Shown in pieces: positions 1 to 7,636 of a DNA stretch of 59,900 nucleotides. Numbering within the stretch: position 1 is the first letter of the stretch; every line of letters starts with the position of its first letter. This DNA is from Actinomycetota bacterium. Its GTDB lineage: Bacteria; Actinomycetota; Acidimicrobiia; Acidimicrobiales; Ilumatobacteraceae. The stretch spans positions 1-59,900 of the forward strand of contig SXUP01000011.1 of assembly GCA_005790505.1 (NCBI GenBank), read 5' to 3'. The translations under genes were made by a program, and so were the position numbers. The notes under the pieces were generated by a model, which saw nothing but the letters and a program-made list of their open reading frames with translations, had not been told where the DNA came from and searched no databases.

Positions 1-329
1 GGCAACCCACCCTGCGTTGTCTTGTCGGCCGTACCACTTTGATTCGCAGCTGGCGCCCACACAACCACCTCTAAAGACTCATCCTTTTTAAGTTCGTTCA
101 CAACAACATCGATGCCTGCTGCTCCGATGCCATCATCATTTGTGACAAGCACAATCAACTTCGTTGCAGTCTCAGTGGGTTCAACCACAGATTCAGACGT
201 CTCGGCCAGCGTGCTCTCAGTACCAGTTGTGTCTGGCGTGGCAGATGAGTCGTTTGAAGAAGATGAGCTCCCGCAGGCCGACAACAAAATTAGCCCTGCT
301 GCAACTGTCGCAATATATTGTTTTTTCAT
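1..329 (-). CDS. surE: SurE-like 5'/3'-nucleotidase lipoprotein (3' end beyond window)
   Basis: The reverse strand reads from ATG at 329 off the left edge, giving about 109 residues. The first 19 residues are a lipoprotein signal (MKKQ start, hydrophobic core, lipobox LLSAC with the lipidated Cys at 19), followed by a Ser/Thr/Glu-rich linker of about 45 residues. Then comes the SurE core: VTNDDGIGAAGI, the metal-binding Asp pair motif of SurE nucleotidases, and later VVWAPAANQSG, matching the family APxxxQSG motif. SurE proteins are metal-dependent survival-type phosphatases acting on nucleotides and are normally cytoplasmic. Here the signal places the enzyme outside the membrane, so a role in scavenging phosphate from extracellular nucleotides is inferred. 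No Shine-Dalgarno precedes the ATG; a TATAAC box sits 6 nt upstream. Family assignment is confident; the function is inferred because most of the domain is outside the window. Confidence 0.82.
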   Translation of the reverse strand, partial: MKKQYIATVAAGLILLSACGSSSSSNDSSATPDTTGTESTLAETSESVVEPTETATKLIVLVTNDDGIGAAGIDVVVNELKKDESLEVVVWAPAANQSGTADKTTQGGL

Positions 330-615
330 ACCCGAGTTATAACACAAAAATCTTGGCTCTACTACCAGTCGCGCCAACTTCGCCCCCACCGCGGCGATGA
401 TTGCCGCAGTTGCTTCGTCAATCTGGGCATGATATTTTCAATCAATTCAGGCAATGCGATATGAACGAGCACGTCAATCTGTCGAACACAGCTGCAGGGT
501 GAACCAAACCAAAATCGACTTTTGGGGGTCAGTTGCAGTTGCCTCAGGCGCCGCAGAGTTTCGACAAGATTCAGCTTTCGTTCAAGCATCCTTCACAACC
601 TTACTATCAGCGGTC
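330..615. other. Intergenic region, no supported gene
   Basis: Between polA and surE. Both strands carry only short open frames (up to 75 codons) with no recognisable motif and no convincing start signal. The minus frame of surE stays open upstream to about position 436 without a better start than the lipoprotein ATG. Nothing else is supported. Confidence 0.5.
336..341 (-). promoter_or_regulatory. Possible -10 box of a leaderless surE transcript
   Basis: TATAAC on the minus strand ends 6 nt before the surE ATG, the spacing of a -10 element when transcription starts at the start codon. The last base departs from the TANNNT consensus, and no clear -35 was seen. Confidence 0.33.
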
Positions 616-3339
616 CTAGGCTTTTGCCGAAGCCCACGTTGAACCCCAGGCTGAGTTGACCTCGATGGGCACATCTAACTTCATTGCACCGCGCATAATG
701 CTTAGTACAAGTTCGTCCACGGCCTCTTTCTCGGCAAAGGGTGCTTCGGTCACGACTTCGTCGTGAACCTGCAAAACGATTCGAGATTGGAGTTTTTTTT
801 CAGATAGTGAAGCGTCAATCTTCACTAATGCGATTTTGAAAATATCTGCGGCAAGACCTTGAATTGCAGCGTTCATCGCTTGACGTTCTCCTGCTTGCCG
901 TACCCTAAAATTGTCGCTGAGTAGTTCTGGGATTTGACGACGACGACCAAAGAGTGTCTCGGTGTAGCCACGCTGTCTCGCCTGGTGGATTGTCCTGTCC
1001 ATGTAATCCTTGACATTTGGGAAAGCCCCAAAATAGGCATCTAAAATGCTTGACGCTTCCTGGACGCCAATAGTTAGGCGCTGGCTTAGCCCGTAGGCCT
1101 CCATGCCGTAGGCCAGACCGTAGGACACCATTTTGGCTTTAGATCGTTGTTCGCTCGTAACGCTCGCAGTATCCACCCCAAAAACACGTGCCGCAGTTGC
1201 GTTGTGAATATCTTGACCCGAACGAAATGCATCAATTAATCCCGAATCAGCCGCGAGATGAGCAATACATCTGAGTTCGATTTGGTTGTAGTCGGCCACC
1301 ATGAGTTCACAACCACTACGCGGAACAAATGCTGTCCGAAAAACTCGTCCCTCATCTGTACGCGTTGGAATATTGTGCAAGTTTGGTTGGTCACTACTCA
1401 GGCGTCCCGTACGAGCCACGGTCTGATTGAAAGTGGCATGAATACGATTATCGGCGCCAACTTCTGCGAGCAGACCTTCTCCGTAGGTAGAGCGAAGTTT
1501 TTCAGTTTCGCGATAGCGCATGAATGGCTCAATAAACTCAGGCCACGTAGCCCGCAGGCTTTCAAGTGTCGCAGCATCTGTGCTGTATCCAGTTTTCTTT
1601 TTCTTGCCGGGAGTCAAACCCTTATCCGTATACAACACATCTCTGAGTTGCTTGGGTGAATTGAGATTGAATTCTCGTCCCGCAATTTTATGTAGAGCAG
1701 CGGTGAGGTCTTGAACTTCAAGTGTCAATCTGTCGCGGATTGCTTCAAGAGCGCTGCGGTCAACCCCGATGCCTACGTCTTCCATGCGTGCCAAAACTCG
1801 TACGAGCGGGTTCTCAATATCGCTGTACAGATTATCGACTCCACCATTTGTAATTTCCTCGCGCAGCACACCGGCAAGTAGCGCAGTGAAATATGCGTGT
1901 TCAGCCACGACAATGTCATCACTTGTTTCCTCAAAATTAAACTGACCGGTTGCTTCGGCGACACCCGACGGCTCAGCACCCAGGTATCTTGCACAGATTG
2001 CATTCAGCGAGTAACTATTTTCTGAAGGGTTGACTAGGTAGGCAGCGATCGCAGTATCAATGGTCAGCCCAGTCATGTCAACGCCCATCGCCAAAAAAGT
2101 TCGCATCAATGGTTTGGCATCATGCATTTGCACCTCCGAAGCTCCGGCCAGAGCATCTTTCACTTTGCTATCATCCAAAAAGCTCACCGGAATCCATGTC
2201 ACTTGAGCAGTGGACTCATTTTCCACGACTGCGATTCCCAACAGCGCAGAACGACCAGGTGCATCTGCCCACCGAGCGGCCAGTACAACTGGTGTTTTGC
2301 TCAGCAGAGATACAACATCAGATACGGTTTTGGCCGTTGTCACCTCTACGGCACGAACAGATACCTGCGTCAAAGTCGAACTTGAACCCGCAATGTTTGA
2401 GTTTTGGCTTGGGTTTGGGTTTGGGTTTGCTTTACTAGTTGCCCCAACTGATTCTCTAGTAATCCACTTCAATTGCTTGACAAGGCCCTCAAGTCTTTTA
2501 AACATCGTCCGAAATTCCAAGAGTTCGAACATCTGACGAGCGGATTCAAGATCGGGGCGAGGGACCGTCGTCAAGAAATCAAGATCAAGAGGTACATCCC
2601 GCAAAAGCACCATGATCTGAGCATTGCGTTGCACTCGCTCACCATGCTCAATGAGACCAGCCTGCAATTTTGGCGTCTGCTCAGTTGCATGAGCCAAAAC
2701 ATTGTCCAGATTGCCGTATTGATTTATCAATTTGGCAGCGGTTTTTTCACCAACACCTGGAACTCCAGGCAAGTTGTCACTCGGGTCGCCCCGCAAAGCC
2801 GCATAGTGCGGATATTGCGCCGGCGTTACCCCGGTGCGCTCTTTGATTCCTGCTTCGTCATAAATTGCGTATTCACTCACGCCTCTTTTGTTGTACAAGA
2901 CTCGAACATGGGGGTCAGCGACAAGCTGGTAACTGTCGCGATCACCAGTGACAATCAGGATGTCTTCCCCGACCGCTGCCACTCGGGTAGCAATCGTTGC
3001 CAGCAGGTCGTCTCCCTCGAACCCGGCCTTTTCGATCCATGTAATGCCGAGTGCGTCAAGTAACTCCCTAATCAATTGGAGTTGCTGACGCAAGATGTCT
3101 GGTGATGCTGCACGTTGTGCTTTGTATTCAGGAATTGCAATATGACGAAAAGTGGGTTCAGGTCGGTCAAACACCACAATCACCCGATCTGGTGAATGCT
3201 CTTTGAGAAGAGTCATCAGCATCGTTGTAAATCCATAGATCGCGTTCGTTACTTGACCCCCTGCGTTGGTCATGTCTTCGGGAAGTGCGAAAAACGCACG
3301 ATATGCCAACGAATTTCCGTCAAGCGCCATTGTCAGCAT
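616..3339 (-). CDS. polA: DNA polymerase I
   Basis: Repair and Okazaki-fragment polymerase, 907 aa, the usual size. The N-terminal 5'-3' exonuclease (about 1-300) opens with LDGNSLAYRAFF and has GDRDSYQLV and GDPSDNLPGVPGVGEKTA. The middle domain (about 330-520) has the proofreading fold but lacks the acidic catalytic residues: the position of the usual DTET motif reads VVLAARWADAPG. The polymerase domain carries YSTDAATL, motif A DYNQIELR (about 681), motif B RSKAKMVSYGLAYG (about 730) and motif C LQVHDEV (about 855). A linker after about residue 300 contains the repeat NPNPNP, encoded by a hexanucleotide repeat. Loss of proofreading is known in other actinobacterial PolA proteins. An alternative ATG lies three codons downstream. 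It is downstream of pdtaR on the same strand (46 bp gap), so co-transcription is possible. Confidence 0.97.
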   Translation of the reverse strand: MLTMALDGNSLAYRAFFALPEDMTNAGGQVTNAIYGFTTMLMTLLKEHSPDRVIVVFDRPEPTFRHIAIPEYKAQRAASPDILRQQLQLIRELLDALGITWIEKAGFEGDDLLATIATRVAAVGEDILIVTGDRDSYQLVADPHVRVLYNKRGVSEYAIYDEAGIKERTGVTPAQYPHYAALRGDPSDNLPGVPGVGEKTAAKLINQYGNLDNVLAHATEQTPKLQAGLIEHGERVQRNAQIMVLLRDVPLDLDFLTTVPRPDLESARQMFELLEFRTMFKRLEGLVKQLKWITRESVGATSKANPNPNPSQNSNIAGSSSTLTQVSVRAVEVTTAKTVSDVVSLLSKTPVVLAARWADAPGRSALLGIAVVENESTAQVTWIPVSFLDDSKVKDALAGASEVQMHDAKPLMRTFLAMGVDMTGLTIDTAIAAYLVNPSENSYSLNAICARYLGAEPSGVAEATGQFNFEETSDDIVVAEHAYFTALLAGVLREEITNGGVDNLYSDIENPLVRVLARMEDVGIGVDRSALEAIRDRLTLEVQDLTAALHKIAGREFNLNSPKQLRDVLYTDKGLTPGKKKKTGYSTDAATLESLRATWPEFIEPFMRYRETEKLRSTYGEGLLAEVGADNRIHATFNQTVARTGRLSSDQPNLHNIPTRTDEGRVFRTAFVPRSGCELMVADYNQIELRCIAHLAADSGLIDAFRSGQDIHNATAARVFGVDTASVTSEQRSKAKMVSYGLAYGMEAYGLSQRLTIGVQEASSILDAYFGAFPNVKDYMDRTIHQARQRGYTETLFGRRRQIPELLSDNFRVRQAGERQAMNAAIQGLAADIFKIALVKIDASLSEKKLQSRIVLQVHDEVVTEAPFAEKEAVDELVLSIMRGAMKLDVPIEVNSAWGSTWASAKA
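2411..2428. repeat. Hexanucleotide tandem repeat (GGGTTT x3) inside polA
   Basis: Three direct copies of GGGTTT in the plus orientation encode the NPNPNP stretch of the PolA linker between the 5' nuclease and the degenerate proofreading domain. The repeat is in frame, so unit loss or gain would change only linker length. Confidence 0.75.
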
Positions 3340-3385
3340 AAATTATTTTCGCCTTGCGAACTCATCTGAGCCAGCGGCACCATCA

Positions 3386-3961
3386 TCACGGGCGAAGTTC
3401 GCCGGCAACCACTTGACCGGCGACAACATGCATTGTGGCTCGTAGATTCATCGCGGAGCGTTGCAGAAAGCCAAAGGCGTCGGCTTCTGACATTGAGTGT
3501 TGGTCCATCAACACACCCTTGGCACGGTCTAAAAGTTTGCGGATTTCAAGTTGCTCACCAAGTGCGTCAATTTCACCATTGAGTGCCTGCATCTCCTTGA
3601 AACGTCCGATTGCAACCTCGATTGCAGGGATTAGGTCACTCTTTTGAAATGGTTTAACCAAATAAGCAAGTGCACCAGCATCGCGCGCTTCCTCCACAAC
3701 TTCGCGTTGACTGAACGCCGTCAGGATCAGGATGCCACAAATTTTTTCAGAAGAGATAATTCGGGCTGCAGCCAGACCGTCCATGCCCGGCATCTTGATA
3801 TCTAAAATTACTAAATCGGGTTGCAACTCGCGCACGAGTTCTACTGCTTTGTCCCCACGACCTGTTTCTCCGACAACTACATACCCCTCTTCCTCGAGGG
3901 TTTCCTTTAGATCAAGGCGGATGATTGCTTCGTCTTCGGCAATAACTACTCGGATCGTCAC
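3386..3961 (-). CDS. pdtaR: Receiver-ANTAR response regulator (PdtaR type)
   Basis: 191 aa. An N-terminal receiver domain (1-120) has the acidic pocket E9/D10, the phosphoacceptor D54 in LVILDIKMPG, T81 and K103 in YLVKPF. A helical linker leads to a C-terminal ANTAR RNA-binding domain (about 130-184; RKLLDRAKGVLMDQHSMSEADAF begins it). ANTAR proteins act as antiterminators by binding paired RNA hairpins once phosphorylated; the actinobacterial PdtaS-PdtaR pair is the named precedent. No histidine kinase is present here. The GTG start overlaps the stop of the upstream 97-aa gene by 4 nt, so the two are translationally coupled. The RNA targets are not visible in this window. Confidence 0.9.
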   Translation of the reverse strand: MTIRVVIAEDEAIIRLDLKETLEEEGYVVVGETGRGDKAVELVRELQPDLVILDIKMPGMDGLAAARIISSEKICGILILTAFSQREVVEEARDAGALAYLVKPFQKSDLIPAIEVAIGRFKEMQALNGEIDALGEQLEIRKLLDRAKGVLMDQHSMSEADAFGFLQRSAMNLRATMHVVAGQVVAGELRP

Positions 3962-4251
3962 TTTGTTGAATCTTTCATCTGGTCAAGCAGAGTATCAATC
4001 GTGGTTTCAAGTTCTCCTACTGCCACAATTAGTTTCCCCCGATGCTGGCGCATCACATCAACATGCGACTGAGCGTCTCGGTGTTCAAAACTGGTTGCTG
4101 GCGTCTCTGCAACGAGGGCTCTAATTGCCAGGTCGTCGGCGTCGTCAACGAGGGCTTCGAGTTGATCTTCGATGACGCGCAGCTCTAGACGCACGTCGCG
4201 GAGCTTGTCGCTCGTCAGACGCAGCCGACGTTGCAGCAGTCGTTGACCCAT
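3958..4251 (-). CDS. Small coiled-coil protein coupled to pdtaR
   Basis: 97 aa from the ATG at 4251 (MGQRLLQRRLRL). The same frame remains open further upstream but would run through tRNA-Leu, so that extension is rejected. The protein is charged and predicted almost wholly helical, with heptad-like stretches such as LRDVRLELRVIEDQLEALVDD and a second helix near the C terminus. I recognise no family. It starts 22 nt after the tRNA 3' end and its stop overlaps the pdtaR start in GTGA, so it is probably made with PdtaR and could be a partner or scaffold; that role is inference only. Confidence 0.72.
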   Translation of the reverse strand: MGQRLLQRRLRLTSDKLRDVRLELRVIEDQLEALVDDADDLAIRALVAETPATSFEHRDAQSHVDVMRQHRGKLIVAVGELETTIDTLLDQMKDSTK

Positions 4252-4273
4252 GGGAGAGAGTGTATTTATCACC

Positions 4274-4359
4274 TGGTGCCCGAGGTGGGAGTCGAACCCA
4301 CACGTCCTTACGAACAACGGATTTTGAGTCCGTCGCGTCTGCCAGTCCGCCACTCGGGC
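4274..4359 (-). tRNA. tRNA-Leu (anticodon CAA)
   Basis: The minus strand folds into a class II tRNA: acceptor GCCCGAG pairing with CTCGGGC, D arm GGACTGGCAG, anticodon stem ACGGA/TCCGT around loop CTCAAAA (anticodon CAA, reading UUG), a long variable arm, and T arm GTGGG-TTCGACT-CCCAC. The CCA end is encoded (4274-4276). It sits directly upstream of the pdtaR operon on the same strand and divergent to fabD. Confidence 0.97.
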
Positions 4360-4487
4360 CAGGACAAAAGAGCGTATCGGCTGGGTTGGCTTACTGCTGA
4401 GTAGCGCCTTAGTTCTTAGTCAAGCGTCTAAGGTTGGAGCGACGGTCGAACTGATATCTGCTTGAAATACTGGAGATTAAACTAACC

Positions 4488-5666
4488 ATGCTCGCTTTTA
4501 TGTTTCCAGGTCAGGGCTCCCAGCGCTCTGGCATGGGCAGACCTTGGGCCGAGCATGAAAGTTGGGAAATAGTCCTTGAGGCTTCGGAGATCGCGGGTCG
4601 AGATATTGCTCGCCTCTTGCTAGATGCTGATGCCGAAGAATTAAAAGACACGCGTAACGCGCAACTGACAACTTTTGTTTCAAGTTTGATGGTTCTTGAC
4701 GCAGTAGAGCGTCTCGGTATTGAACCAAGCTTTTGTGCCGGACACAGCCTCGGCGAATACACCGCGCTGATCGCCACTGGTGCTCTTGGTCTTCAAGAAG
4801 GAGTAACTCTTGTTGCCACACGGGCAGAAGCCATGCATGAGGCTGGTTTGACGAACCCCGGGACTATGGCGGCGATCCTGGGTTTAGACGACGATCTAGT
4901 CGAAGTTGCATGTCGTCGCGCTGACAACGATGTGTGGGTTGCCAATTTCAATGCTCCCGGCCAAGTTGTAATCGCTGGTTCAATTGCAGGCGTTACTGCT
5001 GCAGGCACAATCGCCAAAGAACTCGGCGCTAAACGCGTGATGTCACTTCCAGTTTCAGGAGCCTTTCATACACCTTTTATGACGAGCGCTCGGGAGCGGC
5101 TGCGCGAGGCAATCGCCTTGGCCTCACCCCGTGACATAGAAGTTCCCATCATCTCTAATGTTGATGCACTCCCCCACGACATTGGCACCGATTGGAGTTC
5201 GCTGCTGTCAGCCCAACTCTCAAGTCCCGTGCGTTGGAAACATTGCTTGCTCACAATGGGCGAACTGGGTGTCGCTGGTTTTGTCGAACTTGGTCCCGGC
5301 GGCGTTTTGACTGGAATGGCTAAACGAACAGTTGCCACCGCCCGCACGATTAGTGTTTCAACTCCCGAGGAACTTGACGATCTCATTGAATGGGTTGCTG
5401 CAGCGTCACCTTCTGCTCCACCCCACATCGAAGGCGAGCATCTTTTTGCTGTCGAGCGTTTAGTTGTCAGCCCCGCTGCAGGAGTTTTTACACCGCTTGC
5501 CATTCTTGCCAATTCAAATATTTCAGTAGGACAAGTGATCGGACACGTCGGCTCACACGAGGTCCGTTCCGCCTTTGACGGCTTCCTGCAAGCCTATATT
5601 GCCCATGATGGGGAACGCGTTACTTCTCGACAGCCAATTGCATGGCTCAAAACTAATCCCTCATGA
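4488..5666 (+). CDS. fabD: Malonyl-CoA:ACP transacylase with C-terminal biotinyl/lipoyl-like domain
   Basis: Transfers malonyl from CoA to ACP for fatty acid synthesis. Residues 1-300 are a standard FabD: GQGSQ loop at 9-13, nucleophile elbow GHSLGEYTAL with S87, TRAEAM with R112, catalytic H194 in GAFHTPFM, and the GPGGVLTGM motif. The usual enzyme is about 310 aa; this one is 392. The extra 70-80 residues (about 320-388) resemble a barrel-sandwich biotinyl/lipoyl domain: VVSPAAGVFTP, VGQVIGHVG, VRSAFDGFL, HDGERV, RQPIAWL. The attachment lysine of the usual MKM motif is absent (GSHEVRS there), so it is probably a non-modified structural or docking domain. First gene of fabD-H-G-acpP-F. The FabD call is certain; the tail assignment is by motif pattern. 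Confidence 0.95.
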   Translation: MLAFMFPGQGSQRSGMGRPWAEHESWEIVLEASEIAGRDIARLLLDADAEELKDTRNAQLTTFVSSLMVLDAVERLGIEPSFCAGHSLGEYTALIATGALGLQEGVTLVATRAEAMHEAGLTNPGTMAAILGLDDDLVEVACRRADNDVWVANFNAPGQVVIAGSIAGVTAAGTIAKELGAKRVMSLPVSGAFHTPFMTSARERLREAIALASPRDIEVPIISNVDALPHDIGTDWSSLLSAQLSSPVRWKHCLLTMGELGVAGFVELGPGGVLTGMAKRTVATARTISVSTPEELDDLIEWVAAASPSAPPHIEGEHLFAVERLVVSPAAGVFTPLAILANSNISVGQVIGHVGSHEVRSAFDGFLQAYIAHDGERVTSRQPIAWLKTNPS

Positions 5667-5679
5667 AAAGATGTAGCCC

Positions 5680-6630
5680 GTGCCAATAATTCCAACAGGC
5701 GTTCGTGGGGCGCGCATCATCGGCTGGGGCAGTGCACTAGGCAACAAAGTTGTCACGAATGACGACCTTGCTCTAACAATGGAAACAAACGACGAATGGA
5801 TCCGAGAACGCACGGGCATCCATCGAAGGAGCATTGGTGGCACGACAGCCGAACTTAGTATCAGCAGCGGTGGCGCTGCTCTGACAATGGCAGGAGTTGA
5901 CCCTTCAACAATTGATGCCTTAATCCTGGCTACTACGACCCCTGACAGATCCGTTCCAGCCTCATCGGCCAAAGTTCAAGATGCCCTCGGACTCAGATGT
6001 GGAGCGTTTGATTTGAACGCCGCTTGTTCCGGATTCGTTTACGCCCTTGTCACGGCGCATGGACTGATTGCGATGGGCGCACAACGAGTCCTCGTGATCG
6101 GAACCGACACGCTGTCGCGAATCGTTGATTGGACGGATCGCAATACAGCGATTTTGTTTGCTGATGGTTCTGGAGCGATGGTATTGGAAGCAACCTCGGG
6201 CTTGGGTCAATTGATGAGTTGGGACCTTGACGCCGATGGCAGCCTCGAAGAACTCTTGTATTGCGAAATTGGGTCAACCGTTCAAATGAATGGAAAAGAA
6301 GTTTTTAGACGCGCGGTCCGCATCATGGTGGACTCCGCTGCAAAAACGATGCAACAAGCCGGAGTCACTGCCGACCAAATCGCACTCATTGTTCCGCACC
6401 AAGCCAATACTCGCATAATCACCGCGGCATGTGAGCGACTGGGTGTACCCATGGAAAAAACAGCACTCACGATTGAGTTCACCGGCAATACATCCTCAGC
6501 ATCAATACCCCTCGCCTTGTTTCATGCCGCAGACGGTGGTCGCCTGAAACAAAATGATCTTGTCTTGCTTGTCGGATTCGGCGCTGGCATGACCGCGGCG
6601 AGTGCTTTGCTCAGATGGGGTGCCCAGTGA
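5680..6630 (+). CDS. fabH: Beta-ketoacyl-ACP synthase III
   Basis: Condenses acyl-CoA primer with malonyl-ACP to start fatty acid synthesis. 316 aa, normal length. The catalytic triad is visible as C116 in AACSGFVYAL, H240 in VPHQANTRI and N270 in GNTSSASIPLA; GFGAGMTAASALL forms the family C-terminus. Starts with GTG 13 bp after fabD and overlaps fabG by 4 nt, so it sits inside the fab operon. Whether the primer is acetyl-CoA or a branched acyl-CoA cannot be told from sequence alone. Confidence 0.97.
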   Translation: MPIIPTGVRGARIIGWGSALGNKVVTNDDLALTMETNDEWIRERTGIHRRSIGGTTAELSISSGGAALTMAGVDPSTIDALILATTTPDRSVPASSAKVQDALGLRCGAFDLNAACSGFVYALVTAHGLIAMGAQRVLVIGTDTLSRIVDWTDRNTAILFADGSGAMVLEATSGLGQLMSWDLDADGSLEELLYCEIGSTVQMNGKEVFRRAVRIMVDSAAKTMQQAGVTADQIALIVPHQANTRIITAACERLGVPMEKTALTIEFTGNTSSASIPLALFHAADGGRLKQNDLVLLVGFGAGMTAASALLRWGAQ

Positions 6631-7331
6631 GTCGCGTCGTCTTGATTACGGGTGGAGCAACGGGTATTGGCTTGGCCTGCGCGCAACGCTTCTTGGATCT
6701 AGGCGACAAAGTTGCCATCACCTATCGTTCATCCGCGCCGCCTCCGCAGTTTTTTGGAGTTCAGTGTGATGTCACTTCTAGCGCTGATGTTGACGCTGCA
6801 TTTACCGCAGTAGAGAATCATTTTGGTCCTGTTGAAGTCTTGATCTCAAATGCAGGGATAGCCAAGGACACATTATTGTTGCGCATGTCAGAAACTGATT
6901 TTGCGGACGTCGTCGATACCAATTTGACGGCTGCTTTTCGAATTACAAAACGAGCAACCAAAAACATGATCAAGGCGCGGAAAGGCCGGGTGATTTATGT
7001 CTCGTCAGTCGTTGCGCTTTTGGGGTCAGCAGGACAGGCAAACTATGCCGCCTCTAAGTCGGGCCTCGTCGGACTTGCAAGGTCCCTTGCCCGAGAACTT
7101 GGTACGCGCAATATCACGGTCAATGTTGTAGCACCTGGCCCTGTGAGCACTGCCATGACTGCCGCCCTCAGCCCAGAGAGGATTACTGAACTTTGTTCTG
7201 CGGTTCCATTGGGGCGGATGGCTGACCCCGAAGAAATAGCGGGTGTCGTGGCTTTCTTGGCAAGCGCCGACGCCTCATACATTACTGGCGCAATACTGCC
7301 CGTTGATGGTGGTCTTGGGATGGGTCACTAG
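6627..7331 (+). CDS. fabG: 3-oxoacyl-ACP reductase
   Basis: NADPH-dependent reduction of 3-oxoacyl-ACP in the elongation cycle. About 234 aa from the GTG at 6627, which overlaps the fabH stop in GTGA; an in-frame ATG four codons earlier (6615) is also possible. SDR motifs: TGGATGIG nucleotide loop, NAG (SNAGIAKD), catalytic Ser in YVSSVVALLG, YAASK (Tyr and Lys), and PGPVSTAMT. The C-terminal GAILPVDGGLGMGH fits the FabG tail. Position between fabH and acpP supports FabG over other SDRs. Confidence 0.95.
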   Translation: MSRVVLITGGATGIGLACAQRFLDLGDKVAITYRSSAPPPQFFGVQCDVTSSADVDAAFTAVENHFGPVEVLISNAGIAKDTLLLRMSETDFADVVDTNLTAAFRITKRATKNMIKARKGRVIYVSSVVALLGSAGQANYAASKSGLVGLARSLARELGTRNITVNVVAPGPVSTAMTAALSPERITELCSAVPLGRMADPEEIAGVVAFLASADASYITGAILPVDGGLGMGH

Positions 7332-7390
7332 CAAAAATACCGCTTTGCACAATCTATGTGCGACAATAGAAAGTACTTAAGGAGAGAATT

Positions 7391-7624
7391 ATGGACCAAC
7401 AATTATTTGATCGTTTTAAGAAGTGCGCGGTGTCGGTTCTTTCCGTTGACGCGGCACAAGTTGTACCGGAAGCCACATTTAAGGACCTTGATGCCGACTC
7501 ACTTGACCTTGTTGAATTTGTGATGGCCCTCGAAGAAGAATTCGGAATTGAAGTTCCAGAAGAAGATCTTGAAGGTGTCACAACTGTTGGTGGTGCTTTT
7601 GATCTCGTTTCGTCAAAACTCTAA
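7391..7624 (+). CDS. acpP: Acyl carrier protein
   Basis: 77 aa, acidic, four-helix ACP. The phosphopantetheine site is S37 in DADSLDLVEF, followed by the recognition helix MALEEEFGIEVPEED. A strong AAGGAG Shine-Dalgarno lies 6 nt before the ATG. It carries acyl intermediates between FabD, FabH, FabG, FabF and FabZ, whose genes surround it. Confidence 0.97.
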   Translation: MDQQLFDRFKKCAVSVLSVDAAQVVPEATFKDLDADSLDLVEFVMALEEEFGIEVPEEDLEGVTTVGGAFDLVSSKL

Positions 7625-7636
7625 GGAATAACACTC

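Noticed and set aside
362-589. 75-codon minus-strand frame between surE and polA
   Set aside because: No Shine-Dalgarno, no -10 box at leaderless distance, and no recognisable family. Left unannotated.
2473-3063. 196-codon antisense frame in polA
   Set aside because: Shadow of a conserved gene, with no family features.
616-3339. Loss of proofreading residues in PolA as novelty
   Set aside because: Degenerate 3'-5' exonuclease domains are known in several bacterial groups, including Actinobacteria.
4252-4353. Upstream extension of the 97-aa gene
   Set aside because: It would translate through tRNA-Leu on the same strand. The ATG at 4251 is a better start.
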